Below are positions 17,486 through 25,991 of a DNA stretch of 46,279 bases, one piece after another; position 1 is the first letter of the stretch, and every line of letters starts with the position of its first letter. Where the stretch lies: assembly GCA_017530505.1 (NCBI GenBank), contig JAFXMI010000006.1, positions 1-46,279 of the forward strand. The letters run 5' to 3'. A program made the translations under genes and the position numbers. This stretch comes from Clostridia bacterium (lineage in GTDB: Bacteria; Bacillota; Clostridia; TANB77; CAG-508). Under the pieces are notes generated by a model. It was not told the DNA's origin. It made no database searches and worked only from the letters and a program-made list of their open reading frames with translations.

Positions 17486-18202
17486 TTATTCTATTTTATC
17501 AGCATATTCAAACTTATATATACCTGTATATTTTGGTATTATAATTGATGTTTGTTTTTCTACTGTAACAGAAACTCCTTCATCTCTCAACTTATCTATA
17601 TATCCTCCAAGCATTGTTAAAGCTCCATAAAGTTTTTCTGGTGATCCTATTGCATTAATAACAAAAGGAACTCCAATTTTCTCATTATTAATTTTTATTA
17701 CATTTCCTACACAACTAATTGCAGTATAATTTGTTATTCTTTGACCATTAACAGAAATTGCTTCTGCTCCAGCATTTTTTAGACTGTTAATTACTTCTAT
17801 TAAATCTGAATAGTGAACTAAATAAGAAGATAAATCTAATTTACTTCCACCAGTACCTATCCCATCTTTTAAAGTAATAGTAATTCCTTCCCCAATAAGT
17901 TCAGTTAGTCCTAGAGATGCATTATTATTATCTAATTCTTTAATAACTTTTTCAGAAGTAACACTAGTATTTGATGCTTTTTCTCTTAGCTTATCTAATT
18001 TTGATTCTTTAGTTTCTAGTTGTTCATAAGCAAGATCATATTTTTCTTTCCATTTTAAAACACTATCTCTTAATTCATTTTCGGCTCTATTAGTACCTAA
18101 TTTAATTGAATTTTGATTTACTGTTTTGATTTGAACAAAAATACCAATAGTAAGTAAAAAACACATAAATCCTAAAATAATAGAAATATACTTTTCCTTC
18201 AT
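17486..18202 (-). CDS. DUF881 protein (YlxW/YlxX family), copy 1
   Basis: The start is placed at 18202 (MKEKYISIILGF) because AAAGGAA precedes it and an in-frame ATG further upstream (18250) lies inside ftsQ. The 238-residue protein has a membrane helix, a coiled coil (about residues 45-85) and the DUF881 domain (LIGEGITITLKDG, SLKNAGAEAISVNGQRI, GSPEKLYGALTMLGGYID). It is paralogous to the next gene downstream. Confidence 0.9.
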   Translation of the reverse strand: MKEKYISIILGFMCFLLTIGIFVQIKTVNQNSIKLGTNRAENELRDSVLKWKEKYDLAYEQLETKESKLDKLREKASNTSVTSEKVIKELDNNNASLGLTELIGEGITITLKDGIGTGGSKLDLSSYLVHYSDLIEVINSLKNAGAEAISVNGQRITNYTAISCVGNVIKINNEKIGVPFVINAIGSPEKLYGALTMLGGYIDKLRDEGVSVTVEKQTSIIIPKYTGIYKFEYADKIE

Positions 18203-18224
18203 TTTTAATAAAATTCCTTTCTTT

Positions 18225-19071
18225 TTAAATTTTCTCTCTAAAATATGCATCTTCTGTATTCAGATTCATGTTTAAAAATATTTCCCCAGATACTCCTTTC
18301 TCTCTATTTAAAATTCCACTTAAATATATCATTCTTGTATTTAAATCAGTTCCATCTCCTAAATAAACAATTTTTCCTTCTGATTCAAGAATTAGAGTAT
18401 AATTTTTATCATCTGATATATCTATTTTAGTAATTAAAAAATCAATATTGTGTATTGCTGATGTTTCTACTATTTTAATAATTGTATCCATTTTTTTTAA
18501 ATCTTCCAAATCTAATCGCTTACCGAACAACAACATTACTTAAGTCTGTTTTAAATCCTAATATTATTGGAAGTCCAATATTTTCTGTCGAAACTTCTAA
18601 TAAATATCCTTGGTTATTAATATAGATGTAACTGTCACCAATTTGTAACATAAATTTTGGAATTCGTTCTTTAATATCAATTATTAAAGTATTTGGAATT
18701 TTTTTATGAATTTTAACATCTTCTATATATGGATTTTGCTCTAAATCTTTTTTAACTGATAAATTATTAACCCAAAATAAATTTATATATGATTCAAAAT
18801 CACCTAAAGTTTTAATTTCCTCACTATTTACTCTATTATTATTTTTTATTTCTATTTTTTCAATACTAAAAAAACTAGAAAATAATAAAAATGTAAAACA
18901 TAATATTAAAAACAAAAAAATAAAAAAAATTAACAAAGTTTTTTGTATTTTTTTCTTCTTGTCCTTATTTGTATTTTTTTTAGAGGCTACTTTTTTTGTA
19001 GCCCTATTATTTTTACCTTTTGTAAGTTTATTTTTTTGAGGGGTTATTCCAATGATAATTTCATCATCCAT
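18225..19071 (-). CDS. ftsQ: Cell division protein FtsQ/DivIB (CGG +1 shift)
   Basis: The chain has a Lys-rich cytosolic start, one membrane helix (about 45-68) and a POTRA domain beginning FSIEKIEIKNNNRVNSEEI. After residue 182, GTT is followed by CGG (18525-18523). Skipping the C gives GGT AAG CGA and an open frame to 18225, for 281 residues, the usual DivIB length. Unshifted reading stops at once (CGG TAA). The second half has the beta-domain typical of FtsQ (KIDISDDKNYTLILES, LNTRMIYLSGIL). It follows murA and precedes the DUF881 pair, the classical Firmicute order. It acts with FtsL and FtsB in the divisome. Confidence 0.93.
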
Positions 19072-19075
19072 TTAT

Positions 19076-19997
19076 CTAATCTTCCTCCTGTCTTATTACG
19101 CTACCAGATAAAGAATTAAGTTTTAAATCTAATCCTTCATATCCTCTTAATATATAATCTATTTTTGAAACTTTAGTTACTCCTTTTGCAACCAAACCTG
19201 CTAAAACTAATGCTGCTCCACCTCTTAAGTCCGTAGATTCAACATTTGCACCATATATTTTTCTAACTCCTTTAATAATAATCGTTTTCCCTGTTAAATT
19301 AATTTTTGCTCCCATTCTTATAAGTTCTGGTGCTATTTTAAATCTATTTTCAAAAATATTTTCAGTTACTAAAGAACAACCTTTAGCAACACATAACATA
19401 CTAGTAAAAATTGATTGTAAATCAGTTGGAAATCCGAGGATATGGCATTGTTGTTATAGATACTGCCTTTAATCTTTTTGGAGCAACTAAAATAACACTT
19501 CTATTTTCTATCCAAATTTTGCAACCTGCCTCTTCAAGTTTAAGAATTAATGGACTTATATGCTCTGGTATAACTGACTTTATTTTTACTCTTCCACCTG
19601 TAATTGCAGAGGCTATAAGTAAAGTTCCAGCTTCTATTCTATCTGGCATAATATTATAAGAAGCTTCTTTTAAATTTTGAACACCTTTTATTTTTATAAT
19701 TGAAGTTCCGAGCACCAAATATTTTTGCACCCATTCTTTTTAAGAATTCAACTAAATCGATAATTTCTGGTTCCAAAGCTACATTTTCTATAATGACTTC
19801 TTGATTTCCTAGTACAGAAGCTAGAATAATATTTTCCGTTGCTCCAACACTTGGAAAATCTAAATGAATTTTTACACTTTCTATTTTATCACAATTACAA
19901 TATATATTTCCACTATTTTCAGTAATTTTAATTCCTAATTTTTTAAAAGACTTTAAATGTAAATCAATTGGCCTACTCCCTATATCACATCCTCCTG
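19076..19997 (-). pseudogene. murA: murA, 3' part, separated by insertion (two CGG +1 shifts)
   Basis: This is the C-terminal 300 residues of UDP-N-acetylglucosamine 1-carboxyvinyltransferase, the first committed step of peptidoglycan synthesis. The frame enters from attR as GCDIGSRPIDLHLKSF. CGG at 19710-19708 (IFGA-G-TSIIKIKGV) and at 19436-19434 (TMPYP-G-FPTDLQSIFT) each need a +1 shift, and both shifts restore strongly conserved MurA glycines. It ends at 19076, 4 bp before ftsQ. The active-site Cys segment is shared with attR, but the N-terminal 118 residues are 5.6 kb upstream. Together the parts make 418 residues, the normal MurA length. As it stands it has no start codon and should be inactive unless the element excises. 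Confidence 0.9.
19982..19997 (-). other. attR-like site of the murA element
   Basis: Minus-strand CAGGAGGATGTGATAT matches attL at 25583-25598 in 13 of 16 positions. It contains both the recombinase stop codon (TGA) and the murA codons for the catalytic GGCDI segment. Confidence 0.7.
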
Positions 19998-21628
19998 TTT
20001 GTGATAGTTTGTGGGTACATAAATTTCAAATGAAATGCTAACCCACCATTTTCGTATAATTCCTTATACATTGTTTGTGTTAAGTTGTATTCTTCTTTTA
20101 TTTCTGGTGTAATTTCTTGTTTATCAAAAACTACTATTTTATCAAAAAGTCTTGATAGTTCTTCTTTTGTTAATCCATTTGCTTTAATATCATCTATTGC
20201 TTTAAATATTAAATCTTCTTTATCTTCTAATTTATTTAAAGTATTGAATTTACCTTCTACTTCTTGCAATTTTTCTTTTTCATATTTTATCTTTTTTTCT
20301 AGTTCTTGCTTTTTGTCTTTATATATAAATTCTGGTATTAAATCATTTAGTTTATCTTCATATACTTGCTTAAATTGCTTTTCTAACTTTTCTAATATTT
20401 GTTTAGATTTGTTTAAATCATTTTCAAGTGTAACTTTATTTATAGAAATCGCCTTTACATTGTCTATTACAAAACTTTTAAATTCAGGATTACTTACTAA
20501 ATTATCTATATATGCATTTACTATTTGATCTAAATACTCTATTCTTATTCTGTGTGGTTTGCATCCATAATCTGGTCTTATGTCTTTTATCGTTCCTTCA
20601 TTGCTATATTTTTTGCATAAATAACTATCTGGTCTTTTTCTTGTGCCAGTATTTCCTTTTCTTTTATACATTGGTGTTCCACATCTTCCACAATACAAAA
20701 GTCCTGAATACAAGTTATTATCTGTATCTACAAATTTAAAACCATTGTTTATTTTATCACTTTCTTTTTTCCTTTTCTTTCTTATTTTTTGTACTTTCTC
20801 AAATAATTCTTTGTCTATAATCGGTTCATGATGATTTTCTATAATAGTCCATTCTTGTTCTGGTTTAACTCTTGTTTTTTTAGATTTAAAACTTATTTTT
20901 TCTGTGTGTCCTCCAACATAAGCTCCTGTATATCTTCTATCATCTAATATTCTTACAATATGCTGTGCTTTCCAATTTGCTGTTTGCTTTGCATTTGCAA
21001 AATTCCTACTTTGAGATGGTGTTGGTATTCCTTTTTTATTTAAATGTGTTGCAATTTTTTGATATCCCCAACATTTAGAATATAATTCAAATATTTCTTT
21101 TACCACAGGTGCTGTTTCTTCATTAACAACAAGCATCTTTCCATTTTTGTTGTATCCATACATTGCTTTTACTAATAAATCTCCCTCTTCTATTTTGTGT
21201 CTTAAATTTCTTCTAATATTTTTGCTATCATCTCTTGCTCTTCTTTCATTAAACCAAGCGTATAGTCCAAACATTTCCTCATTATATTGCTCATCTTCAA
21301 ATATTATTTCTACACCTTGTTCTTCCAAATATTCAACAAATTCTAATGCTTCTCTTTGATTTCTTCCAAGTCTTGCAGAATTTTTGAAAACTATTACATC
21401 TATCTCTTTTTTTCTTGCTCTTTTCCTAATATCATCAAACCTACTAAAATCCGTTCCACTTTTGTCGTCATCCATTATAATATCAACAATGTTGGTATAT
21501 CCATGACTTTTACAATATTTAACAAGTAAATCTCTTTGTGTTTCTATTCTTTCATAGTTTTCTCCATAGTCATCTCTACTTTCTCTGCAATATATTACTA
21601 CTCTTTTTTCACTGTTCTGTTTTTTCAT
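19985..21628 (-). CDS. Large serine recombinase (site-specific integrase)
   Basis: The 547-residue protein starts with the resolvase domain: VVIYCRESRDD with the nucleophile at Ser17, and VFKNSARLGRNQREALEF. The recombinase domain follows (GIPTPSQ, ILDDRRYTGAYVGG), then a zinc ribbon (CGRCGTPMYKR with a later Cys), then a long coiled coil (about residues 385-470) typical of large serine integrases. GGAGG lies 7 nt before the ATG. Its last codons lie within attR. The protein looks complete, so the element may still be able to excise and restore murA. A directionality factor is not seen. Confidence 0.95.
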   Translation of the reverse strand: MKKQNSEKRVVIYCRESRDDYGENYERIETQRDLLVKYCKSHGYTNIVDIIMDDDKSGTDFSRFDDIRKRARKKEIDVIVFKNSARLGRNQREALEFVEYLEEQGVEIIFEDEQYNEEMFGLYAWFNERRARDDSKNIRRNLRHKIEEGDLLVKAMYGYNKNGKMLVVNEETAPVVKEIFELYSKCWGYQKIATHLNKKGIPTPSQSRNFANAKQTANWKAQHIVRILDDRRYTGAYVGGHTEKISFKSKKTRVKPEQEWTIIENHHEPIIDKELFEKVQKIRKKRKKESDKINNGFKFVDTDNNLYSGLLYCGRCGTPMYKRKGNTGTRKRPDSYLCKKYSNEGTIKDIRPDYGCKPHRIRIEYLDQIVNAYIDNLVSNPEFKSFVIDNVKAISINKVTLENDLNKSKQILEKLEKQFKQVYEDKLNDLIPEFIYKDKKQELEKKIKYEKEKLQEVEGKFNTLNKLEDKEDLIFKAIDDIKANGLTKEELSRLFDKIVVFDKQEITPEIKEEYNLTQTMYKELYENGGLAFHLKFMYPQTITNRRM

Positions 21629-21699
21629 GATATACCTCCAATTTCATAATGTATCAATAACTTTTTCTTTTTATTATTCATTATTGTTGCTATTATATA

Positions 21700-21750
21700 A
21701 AAAAAGTTCTAAAATTTCAAGTTGTTTACTTAAAATTATAGAACTTTTTT
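21700..21750. terminator. Terminator-like inverted repeat upstream of recombinase
   Basis: AAAAAAGTTCTA and TAGAACTTTTTT are perfectly complementary, separated by 27 nt. The structure could stop transcription in both directions and isolate the recombinase. Confidence 0.5.
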
Positions 21751-21809
21751 CAGATGACTTCAATTCGTAGTTAACTCAATTCAATCAATACTGTAAACTG
21801 TATTAGTAG

Positions 21810-21847
21810 CGTCGGTTTTTCCGACGGTGCTATATATTTTTATAGCA
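21810..21847. other. Two tandem hairpins in the element
   Basis: CGTCGG-TTTTT-CCGACG (21810-21826) is followed at once by TGCTATA-TATTTT-TATAGCA (21828-21847). The first is GC-rich against a very AT-rich background. They may be RNA or single-strand DNA structures of the element. Confidence 0.5.
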
Positions 21848-21871
21848 TCAACAGAACATTCTTCTTATTTC

Positions 21872-22013
21872 AGTTGGTTACAATTTGTAACCAACTGGTT
21901 AGAATTTCTAACCAGTTGAACTTATAAAAAATTTTTATTAGTTCAATGTTTCAACTTGCAAGAATTTGTTGCAAGTTCGTTTTCATTAAACTGGTAACAA
22001 GTTGTTACCAGTT
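21872..22013. repeat. Four related 25-bp palindromes
   Basis: Palindromes at 21872-21896, 21893-21917 (overlapping the first by 4 bp), 21953-21977 and 21989-22013 all have 25 bp, with half-sites close to AACTGGTNANAA around one central base. The fourth is perfect in 12-bp arms. Centres are at about 21884, 21905, 21965 and 22001. They lie just downstream of the DinD-like gene and upstream of the recombinase. They look like operators or binding sites for a dimeric protein, or iteron-like sites. Confidence 0.75.
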
Positions 22014-22046
22014 GGATAGTACTACTAACCAGCTAAATCTTTTTAT

Positions 22047-22901
22047 TTATTGTTTTAATCTCTTTTTATCATTTGCCTTTAACTGTTTCTTTTTCTCTTT
22101 TTCAATTTGTTTGGCACTTTTACTTGGTGTTGGTAAATCTTCTGGCATAGTACCACCTATTCTTTTTATAGTTTGTCTTACAGCTTGTCCAACATTATGA
22201 TGAGTTATACAAGCATCATCTTCATTATTTATATTTTTATTTTTTAAAACCTCATCAGTTTGTGTAATTCTAAATAAATTTGCAGCTAGTTCTGTACTAC
22301 TCATATAATCTAATATATCTTCTTTTTCTGATATACCTTTTCTATTTGCAATATCTTTTGCTGTTTCTCCGTTATATAATCCTCTATAACCATAATTATT
22401 AAATTTTCCGTAATTTTTTACACCTGCTAATTTTGCTGTATCAAATAAATATTTATTTTTATCTTTTACATTTTTCCTTGTGTATAATCGTTTTTCATCT
22501 TCACTTAATTGTTCATATTCTTGTCTTGTTAATTCTTGCTTTCTTGTTTGAACTGCAAAATAAGTTTGAGCTAATGCTATTGTCTTTTTTCTACTATCAC
22601 CATTTTGTGCAATTAAATAACATGCATAACGAGTAAGTCTATAATCGATTATTGTTTTTTCTGCACCTTTAGGCATTTTGATCGTTTTGGCGACGTCGAC
22701 AAAATGATCAAATATACTAATATCACTATTTTCGCATGCTTCTTTTGCCTTGTTTATAACATTTTCGAATTTTCTCCATTCTTTATAATTTAATACATTT
22801 TGTAATTCTCTTGCATACCAGTATTCTATTCCATTTTCATCTATATGTTTTATGCTTTCAAAATTATCTTCTGTGATAGTAATTAGATTCTTTTCATCCA
22901 T
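22047..22901 (-). CDS. DinD-like DNA-damage-inducible protein
   Basis: The 284-residue protein has an N-terminal BRO/KilA-like segment (GIEYWYARELQNVLNYKEWRKFENVI) and the DinD continuation: YRLTRYACYLIAQNGDSRKKTIALAQTYFAVQTRKQE, seen as RLTRYACYLIAQNGD and ALAQTYFAVQTRKQE. The C-terminal tail is Lys-rich. In Escherichia coli, DinD is SOS-induced and inhibits RecA filament activity. Such genes are frequent cargo on phages and mobile elements. AAGGAAGGAG precedes the ATG. No in-frame CGG occurs. Confidence 0.9.
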   Translation of the reverse strand: MDEKNLITITEDNFESIKHIDENGIEYWYARELQNVLNYKEWRKFENVINKAKEACENSDISIFDHFVDVAKTIKMPKGAEKTIIDYRLTRYACYLIAQNGDSRKKTIALAQTYFAVQTRKQELTRQEYEQLSEDEKRLYTRKNVKDKNKYLFDTAKLAGVKNYGKFNNYGYRGLYNGETAKDIANRKGISEKEDILDYMSSTELAANLFRITQTDEVLKNKNINNEDDACITHHNVGQAVRQTIKRIGGTMPEDLPTPSKSAKQIEKEKKKQLKANDKKRLKQ

Positions 22902-23230
22902 ATTAAGCTACTCCTTCCTTTTTGATACAAATTGCTTGAAATAATAACCTCATCTCCTTTATCAAAATTTACAAATTTCTCGTACATTTGAATTATTTTA
23001 TTTCTTCTATTTATATCATATTTCTAATAATTTTTCAATACTTTTGCGAAATTTTGTTCTTGTTTTTATTTATATTTTTCTTTTATTCTATCAGAGACAA
23101 TGTCGGTGAATATCTGTTTATAATCTTCTAATTCGCGGGCATTTGATTTCGGACAAATAAATACTGCAAATGGTAATTTATCTTTCTTCTTTTTATCTTT
23201 ATTATCCTTTGCCTTTTCCAGAATATTCAC
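22883..23230 (-). pseudogene. Decayed element gene with two in-frame stops
   Basis: One minus-strand frame from GTG 23230 reads like protein throughout: DKLPFAVFICPKSNARELED, then IVSDRIKEKYK-stop, then QEQNFAKVLKNY-stop, then DINRRNKIIQMYEKFVNFDK and GDEVIISSN. It overlaps the start of the DinD-like gene. The consistent frame across a TAA and a TAG indicates a recently inactivated gene rather than noise. Family not recognised. Confidence 0.45.
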
Positions 23231-23614
23231 CTACCTTCCCTCTAATTTATATTCAAGAACTTTTTGTCCTTATTACTAAAATTACAAGTGGTATTTCAAC
23301 CCATATGAGATTTGCCCTCATTCCTGCTTTACAGAATCGCCCCTTTACATCACGTTAGCCAGACGAAAGTATCATTATCTGTACTTGCAACTTGATATTC
23401 AATTTTGCACAGCATATCTTATCTCTACGTCACTTCGTTCCTAGAGCTAAGAAATCAATGTACCATCAGCAGAAAATAGTTATCAAATTTTTCTATCTTA
23501 ATAAATTCATTATAAGATGCTAAAATAGTCTTGTAACCAGATTTTACAAAGTCTATAGATAAGTTAAAAATTAAAATATCTATATTCTATTTTTCAAACG
23601 GAGGAAATGCAGAT
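23231..23614. other. Higher-GC stretch with short broken coding traces
   Basis: No intact gene is seen. Minus-strand peptides that read like protein occur in different frames: FVKSGYKTILASYNEF (about 23480-23570), MLCKIEYQVASTDNDTFVWL (about 23360-23420) and ANLIWVEIPLVILVIRTKSS (about 23265-23325). They resemble a string of small element genes worn down by mutation. The part at 23250-23460 has visibly more G and C than its surroundings and several short stems (ATGAG/CTCAT, CTCT/AGAG). Confidence 0.4.
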
Positions 23615-23872
23615 ATGATAAGTAATTTCACAATCAAAGGTAATAAAATTATTCTTAAAAATACTGGAGAATATTTTGGTGCTATTCATAATTTTGAATA
23701 TAATATTGGAGATAAATTATATGAATTTGCTATAATGAGCCATCAAGATTTTGACAAATTAAAAGATATGTACAATCAATTAATAGAACTTGTATGTTAT
23801 GCTAAAGAAACTGATTCAGAAGAAGAAAGATTAGATTGTTTCTTTAAAATGTTTCAAATAGTTAGAGATTGA
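23615..23872 (+). CDS. Small acidic protein of the element, unknown
   Basis: The 85-residue ORF has GGAGG 10 nt before the ATG. The N-terminal half is beta-type (FTIKGNKIILKNTGEYFGAI) and the C-terminal half is helical and acidic (KETDSEEERLDCFFKMFQIV). It is the only plus-strand gene of the element. No family is recognised. The size fits small regulatory or anti-defence proteins but there is no direct support for either. Confidence 0.6.
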   Translation: MISNFTIKGNKIILKNTGEYFGAIHNFEYNIGDKLYEFAIMSHQDFDKLKDMYNQLIELVCYAKETDSEEERLDCFFKMFQIVRD

Positions 23873-24002
23873 AGAATTTAAGATTGATTTACAAAGTTTG
23901 AGTGATTTATATTGGAAATAAAAGTTGATATATATAACATATCTAAAAGAGTATGTTTTATAGCCAGCCTTTAGACTATTCAACATACTCTATATTCTAT
24001 TC

Positions 24003-25139
24003 CTAATCTATACATAAAATGCTAGGGTTTAATTTCTTTAATAAAAATTTTTCTCCATTTATTGAACCATAGATTTCTCTACTTGTTACTTGCATATTAT
24101 CACTTCCAGTAGTCTCTCCTTGTTCATACCATATATTATCATAGATTGTTTCCGTTACTCCATATAATCCATATTTTCCATTTTTCATAACTTTATAATT
24201 ATTATCCTCTATTTTTTCAATCATATCATATCTTTCAGATATTTCTCCTGTATTAAAATTATAAAAAATCCCACTTTCACCTTGTTTCATTGCTATAAAT
24301 TTGTTTTCAGATATATATCCAATTTCTGTCATATATTCATCGTATTCTGCATCCAACTCTATAGAATATCCAATATAATCTATTTGTCTTGATATAATTT
24401 TATTATTTTTATCTCTTTTAACTTTTATTTCTACTATATAATTAATAATCCCATATTTATTGTCAACCTTAAAAATTGCCCCATTTGTATATTTTCCATC
24501 CTTCCACCCTAGTTCTTCCATAGTAAATTCTTTCTCTATATAATAAGGAAAATCTTTCCTTAGCTCTACTTGATACTCGTTCAAACCATATAATAATAGC
24601 CTCTGTTCAGGATAAAAAAATGATTTATAATTTTCTTGCATTGTTTCATATATAAATTTGAAAGGCAAATAAACAGTATCCCCAATAACCTCAGGTAATT
24701 TTGGTAAAACACATTTTTCATTCTCAAATCCATGCATATTTCTACCACTTATTTCACCTGTAGCAATATCTATTGTTGTTCTCGTTTCCACAATATCATC
24801 AATTGTTATTATATTTTCATCTTTAGCATAATGTATATTTCCTGCTTCAAGTATTTTTTCTATCATATCAAGTGGTGCCATAATTTCGCCATTTTCTAAT
24901 ACTTTAACTTTATATATTCTTCCACCTGCCTTTATTTCTTGCAAATTTTTATCATCTTTTCCTTCTTCTGGATTATTTGTACTTATACTATTTTCTAAAT
25001 ATATTTCTGGATTATTTGATTTTTTTACTATATCCTTGTTATCTTTAAGCAACATTACAGAAACAAATATTATTATTAACATTAGAAATAGTATTATTAT
25101 CAAAGTTATTAGTTTAATTCCTCCTCTTTCGCTCTTCAT
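24003..25139 (-). CDS. Membrane-anchored protein with copper-amine-oxidase-N-like and WG-repeat-like parts
   Basis: The 378-residue protein has an N-terminal membrane helix (about 9-31) and a Ser/Asn-rich linker. A copper amine oxidase N-terminal-like domain follows (KVLENGEIMAPLDMIEKILE, then DTVYLPFKFIYETM), the usual bacterial stalk module. The C-terminal half has phrases such as GKYGLYGVTETIYDNIWYE that resemble WG repeats. It is probably an extracellular accessory or cargo protein of the element; no enzyme motif is seen. The CGG in GTA ACG GAA is out of frame. Confidence 0.65.
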   Translation of the reverse strand: MKSERGGIKLITLIIILFLMLIIIFVSVMLLKDNKDIVKKSNNPEIYLENSISTNNPEEGKDDKNLQEIKAGGRIYKVKVLENGEIMAPLDMIEKILEAGNIHYAKDENIITIDDIVETRTTIDIATGEISGRNMHGFENEKCVLPKLPEVIGDTVYLPFKFIYETMQENYKSFFYPEQRLLLYGLNEYQVELRKDFPYYIEKEFTMEELGWKDGKYTNGAIFKVDNKYGIINYIVEIKVKRDKNNKIISRQIDYIGYSIELDAEYDEYMTEIGYISENKFIAMKQGESGIFYNFNTGEISERYDMIEKIEDNNYKVMKNGKYGLYGVTETIYDNIWYEQGETTGSDNMQVTSREIYGSINGEKFLLKKLNPSILCID

Positions 25140-25217
25140 CTTTAACTTAAGCCTCTTTTAATAAATAATTTTCTTTAAAATATATAATACATTTTTATCA
25201 GATTTTTGTCAATATTT

Positions 25218-25490
25218 TTAAAATATATTATAGTTTTTACCTTTCCAAATAACACTCTTTTTCTCTGTTTTCTTACCTTCTTTGTCTTTTGTATGTACTA
25301 CTGGAACAAAAAATAGATGCATATGTGGTGTTCCTTCATTTAAATGTACAACTGCTGATATTATATTTTCTTCTCCTAAATTCTTATAATTACATACAAA
25401 TTTATAACTTTCTTCAAAATATCTCTTTGTTTCTTGTTCCCCAACGTTTTCAAAAAATTCTTTATCTGATGTAAATAACATTTCACACAT
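25218..25490 (-). pseudogene. MobV (Pre/Mob) relaxase fragment
   Basis: A 90-residue ORF contains AVVHLNEGTPHMHLFFVPVV, the MobV metal-binding motif (HxxExTPHxH), followed by a Lys-rich stretch. Full Pre/Mob relaxases are several hundred residues and start with a different N-terminal domain. Both ends are missing here, so it is a fragment. It shows that the element was once mobilizable by conjugation. It sits just inside attL. Confidence 0.75.
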
Positions 25491-25582
25491 TATAATACTA
25501 TTACTTTTAAGACTTTGTTTTTTATTTACTTAAATTCCCTAATCCACTCATTTATCTTGAACTTGTCCGATGTATCCACCAA

Positions 25583-25598
25583 ATATCGCAACCCCCTG
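25583..25598 (-). other. attL-like site of the murA element
   Basis: Minus-strand CAGGGGGTTGCGATAT aligns with attR at 19982-19997 (13 of 16 identical). All three mismatches fall at third codon positions of the MurA segment GGC, so both sites encode the same amino acids. Confidence 0.7.
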
Positions 25599-25935
25599 GA
25601 TATGTAAAAGTAACTTCTTTAAATCTAGCAATCATTGCACCAGAAAGTATAACTGATGATCTTAATTTTCTCATAAGATTGTCTGGAATTTCTTTTTTAT
25701 TTATACTACTAGAATCAATGGTTATCCTGTTTTTATCCTTTTTTATATTACATCCTAAGGTCTTTAAAATTTCTAGTGTTGTTTGAACATCTGAAATATT
25801 TGGAACATTATATAATTTATTAACTTTACCATTTAATATACATGCAGCTAAAATAGGAAGACTAGCATTTTTTGAACCTGAAACACTTACTTCTCCTTCT
25901 AGTTTTTTTCCACCTTTTATTATGTAACAACTCAC
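25583..25935 (-). pseudogene. murA: murA, 5' part, interrupted after the catalytic cysteine
   Basis: The first 118 residues of MurA begin IIKGGKKLEGEVSVSGSKNA (the KxxxN substrate-binding region). They run through RKLRSSVILSGAMIARF to YPGGCDI, where C116 corresponds to the catalytic Cys115 of Escherichia coli MurA. The homology stops in attL. The frame then runs on for nine foreign residues to a stop at 25552, or to 25548 if the CGG at 25569 is also shifted. The remainder of murA is at 19076-19997. It lies 56 bp after topB. Confidence 0.9.
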
Positions 25936-25991
25936 ATTTTATCACCCTTTCATAGTTACATAATATGTAGGTTTACAATAAAAAGTGATTA

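Larger units (their letters stand above)
21629..22046. other. Control region between recombinase and DinD-like gene
   Basis: No gene is present. It holds a terminator-like inverted repeat (21700-21750), two tandem hairpins (21810-21847) and four 25-bp palindromes (21872-22013), described separately. The recombinase promoter should lie between 21629 and 21700 but no clear hexamer pair is seen. Confidence 0.6.
19982..25598. mobile_element. Decayed integrative/mobilizable element inserted in murA
   Basis: The element is bounded by imperfect 16-bp att-like sites that both encode the MurA segment GGCDI. It carries a large serine recombinase at one end, a MobV relaxase fragment at the other, a DinD-like gene, a secreted WG-repeat-type protein, a small unknown ORF and several broken ORFs. 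The 5.6-kb length and broken genes suggest a remnant of a larger integrative mobilizable element. It contains no in-frame CGG except one in the murA frame just inside attL. Confidence 0.82.

Noticed and set aside
18225..19071. Sequencing or assembly indels as cause of the split genes
   Set aside because: Random errors would fall in homopolymer runs, which are abundant here. All the breaks in conserved chromosomal genes are instead at CGG with a +1 shift to Gly.
23250..23460. Structured RNA or group II intron in the higher-GC stretch of the element
   Set aside because: Short stems are present but no domain V or other intron core is seen, and protein-like readings cover much of the stretch. 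Decayed small genes explain it better.
25552..25582. Native continuation of murA after GGCDI (WWIH...)
   Set aside because: MurA requires IGxRPIDLH here. The sequence is foreign, and the true continuation is found at 19980 downwards.
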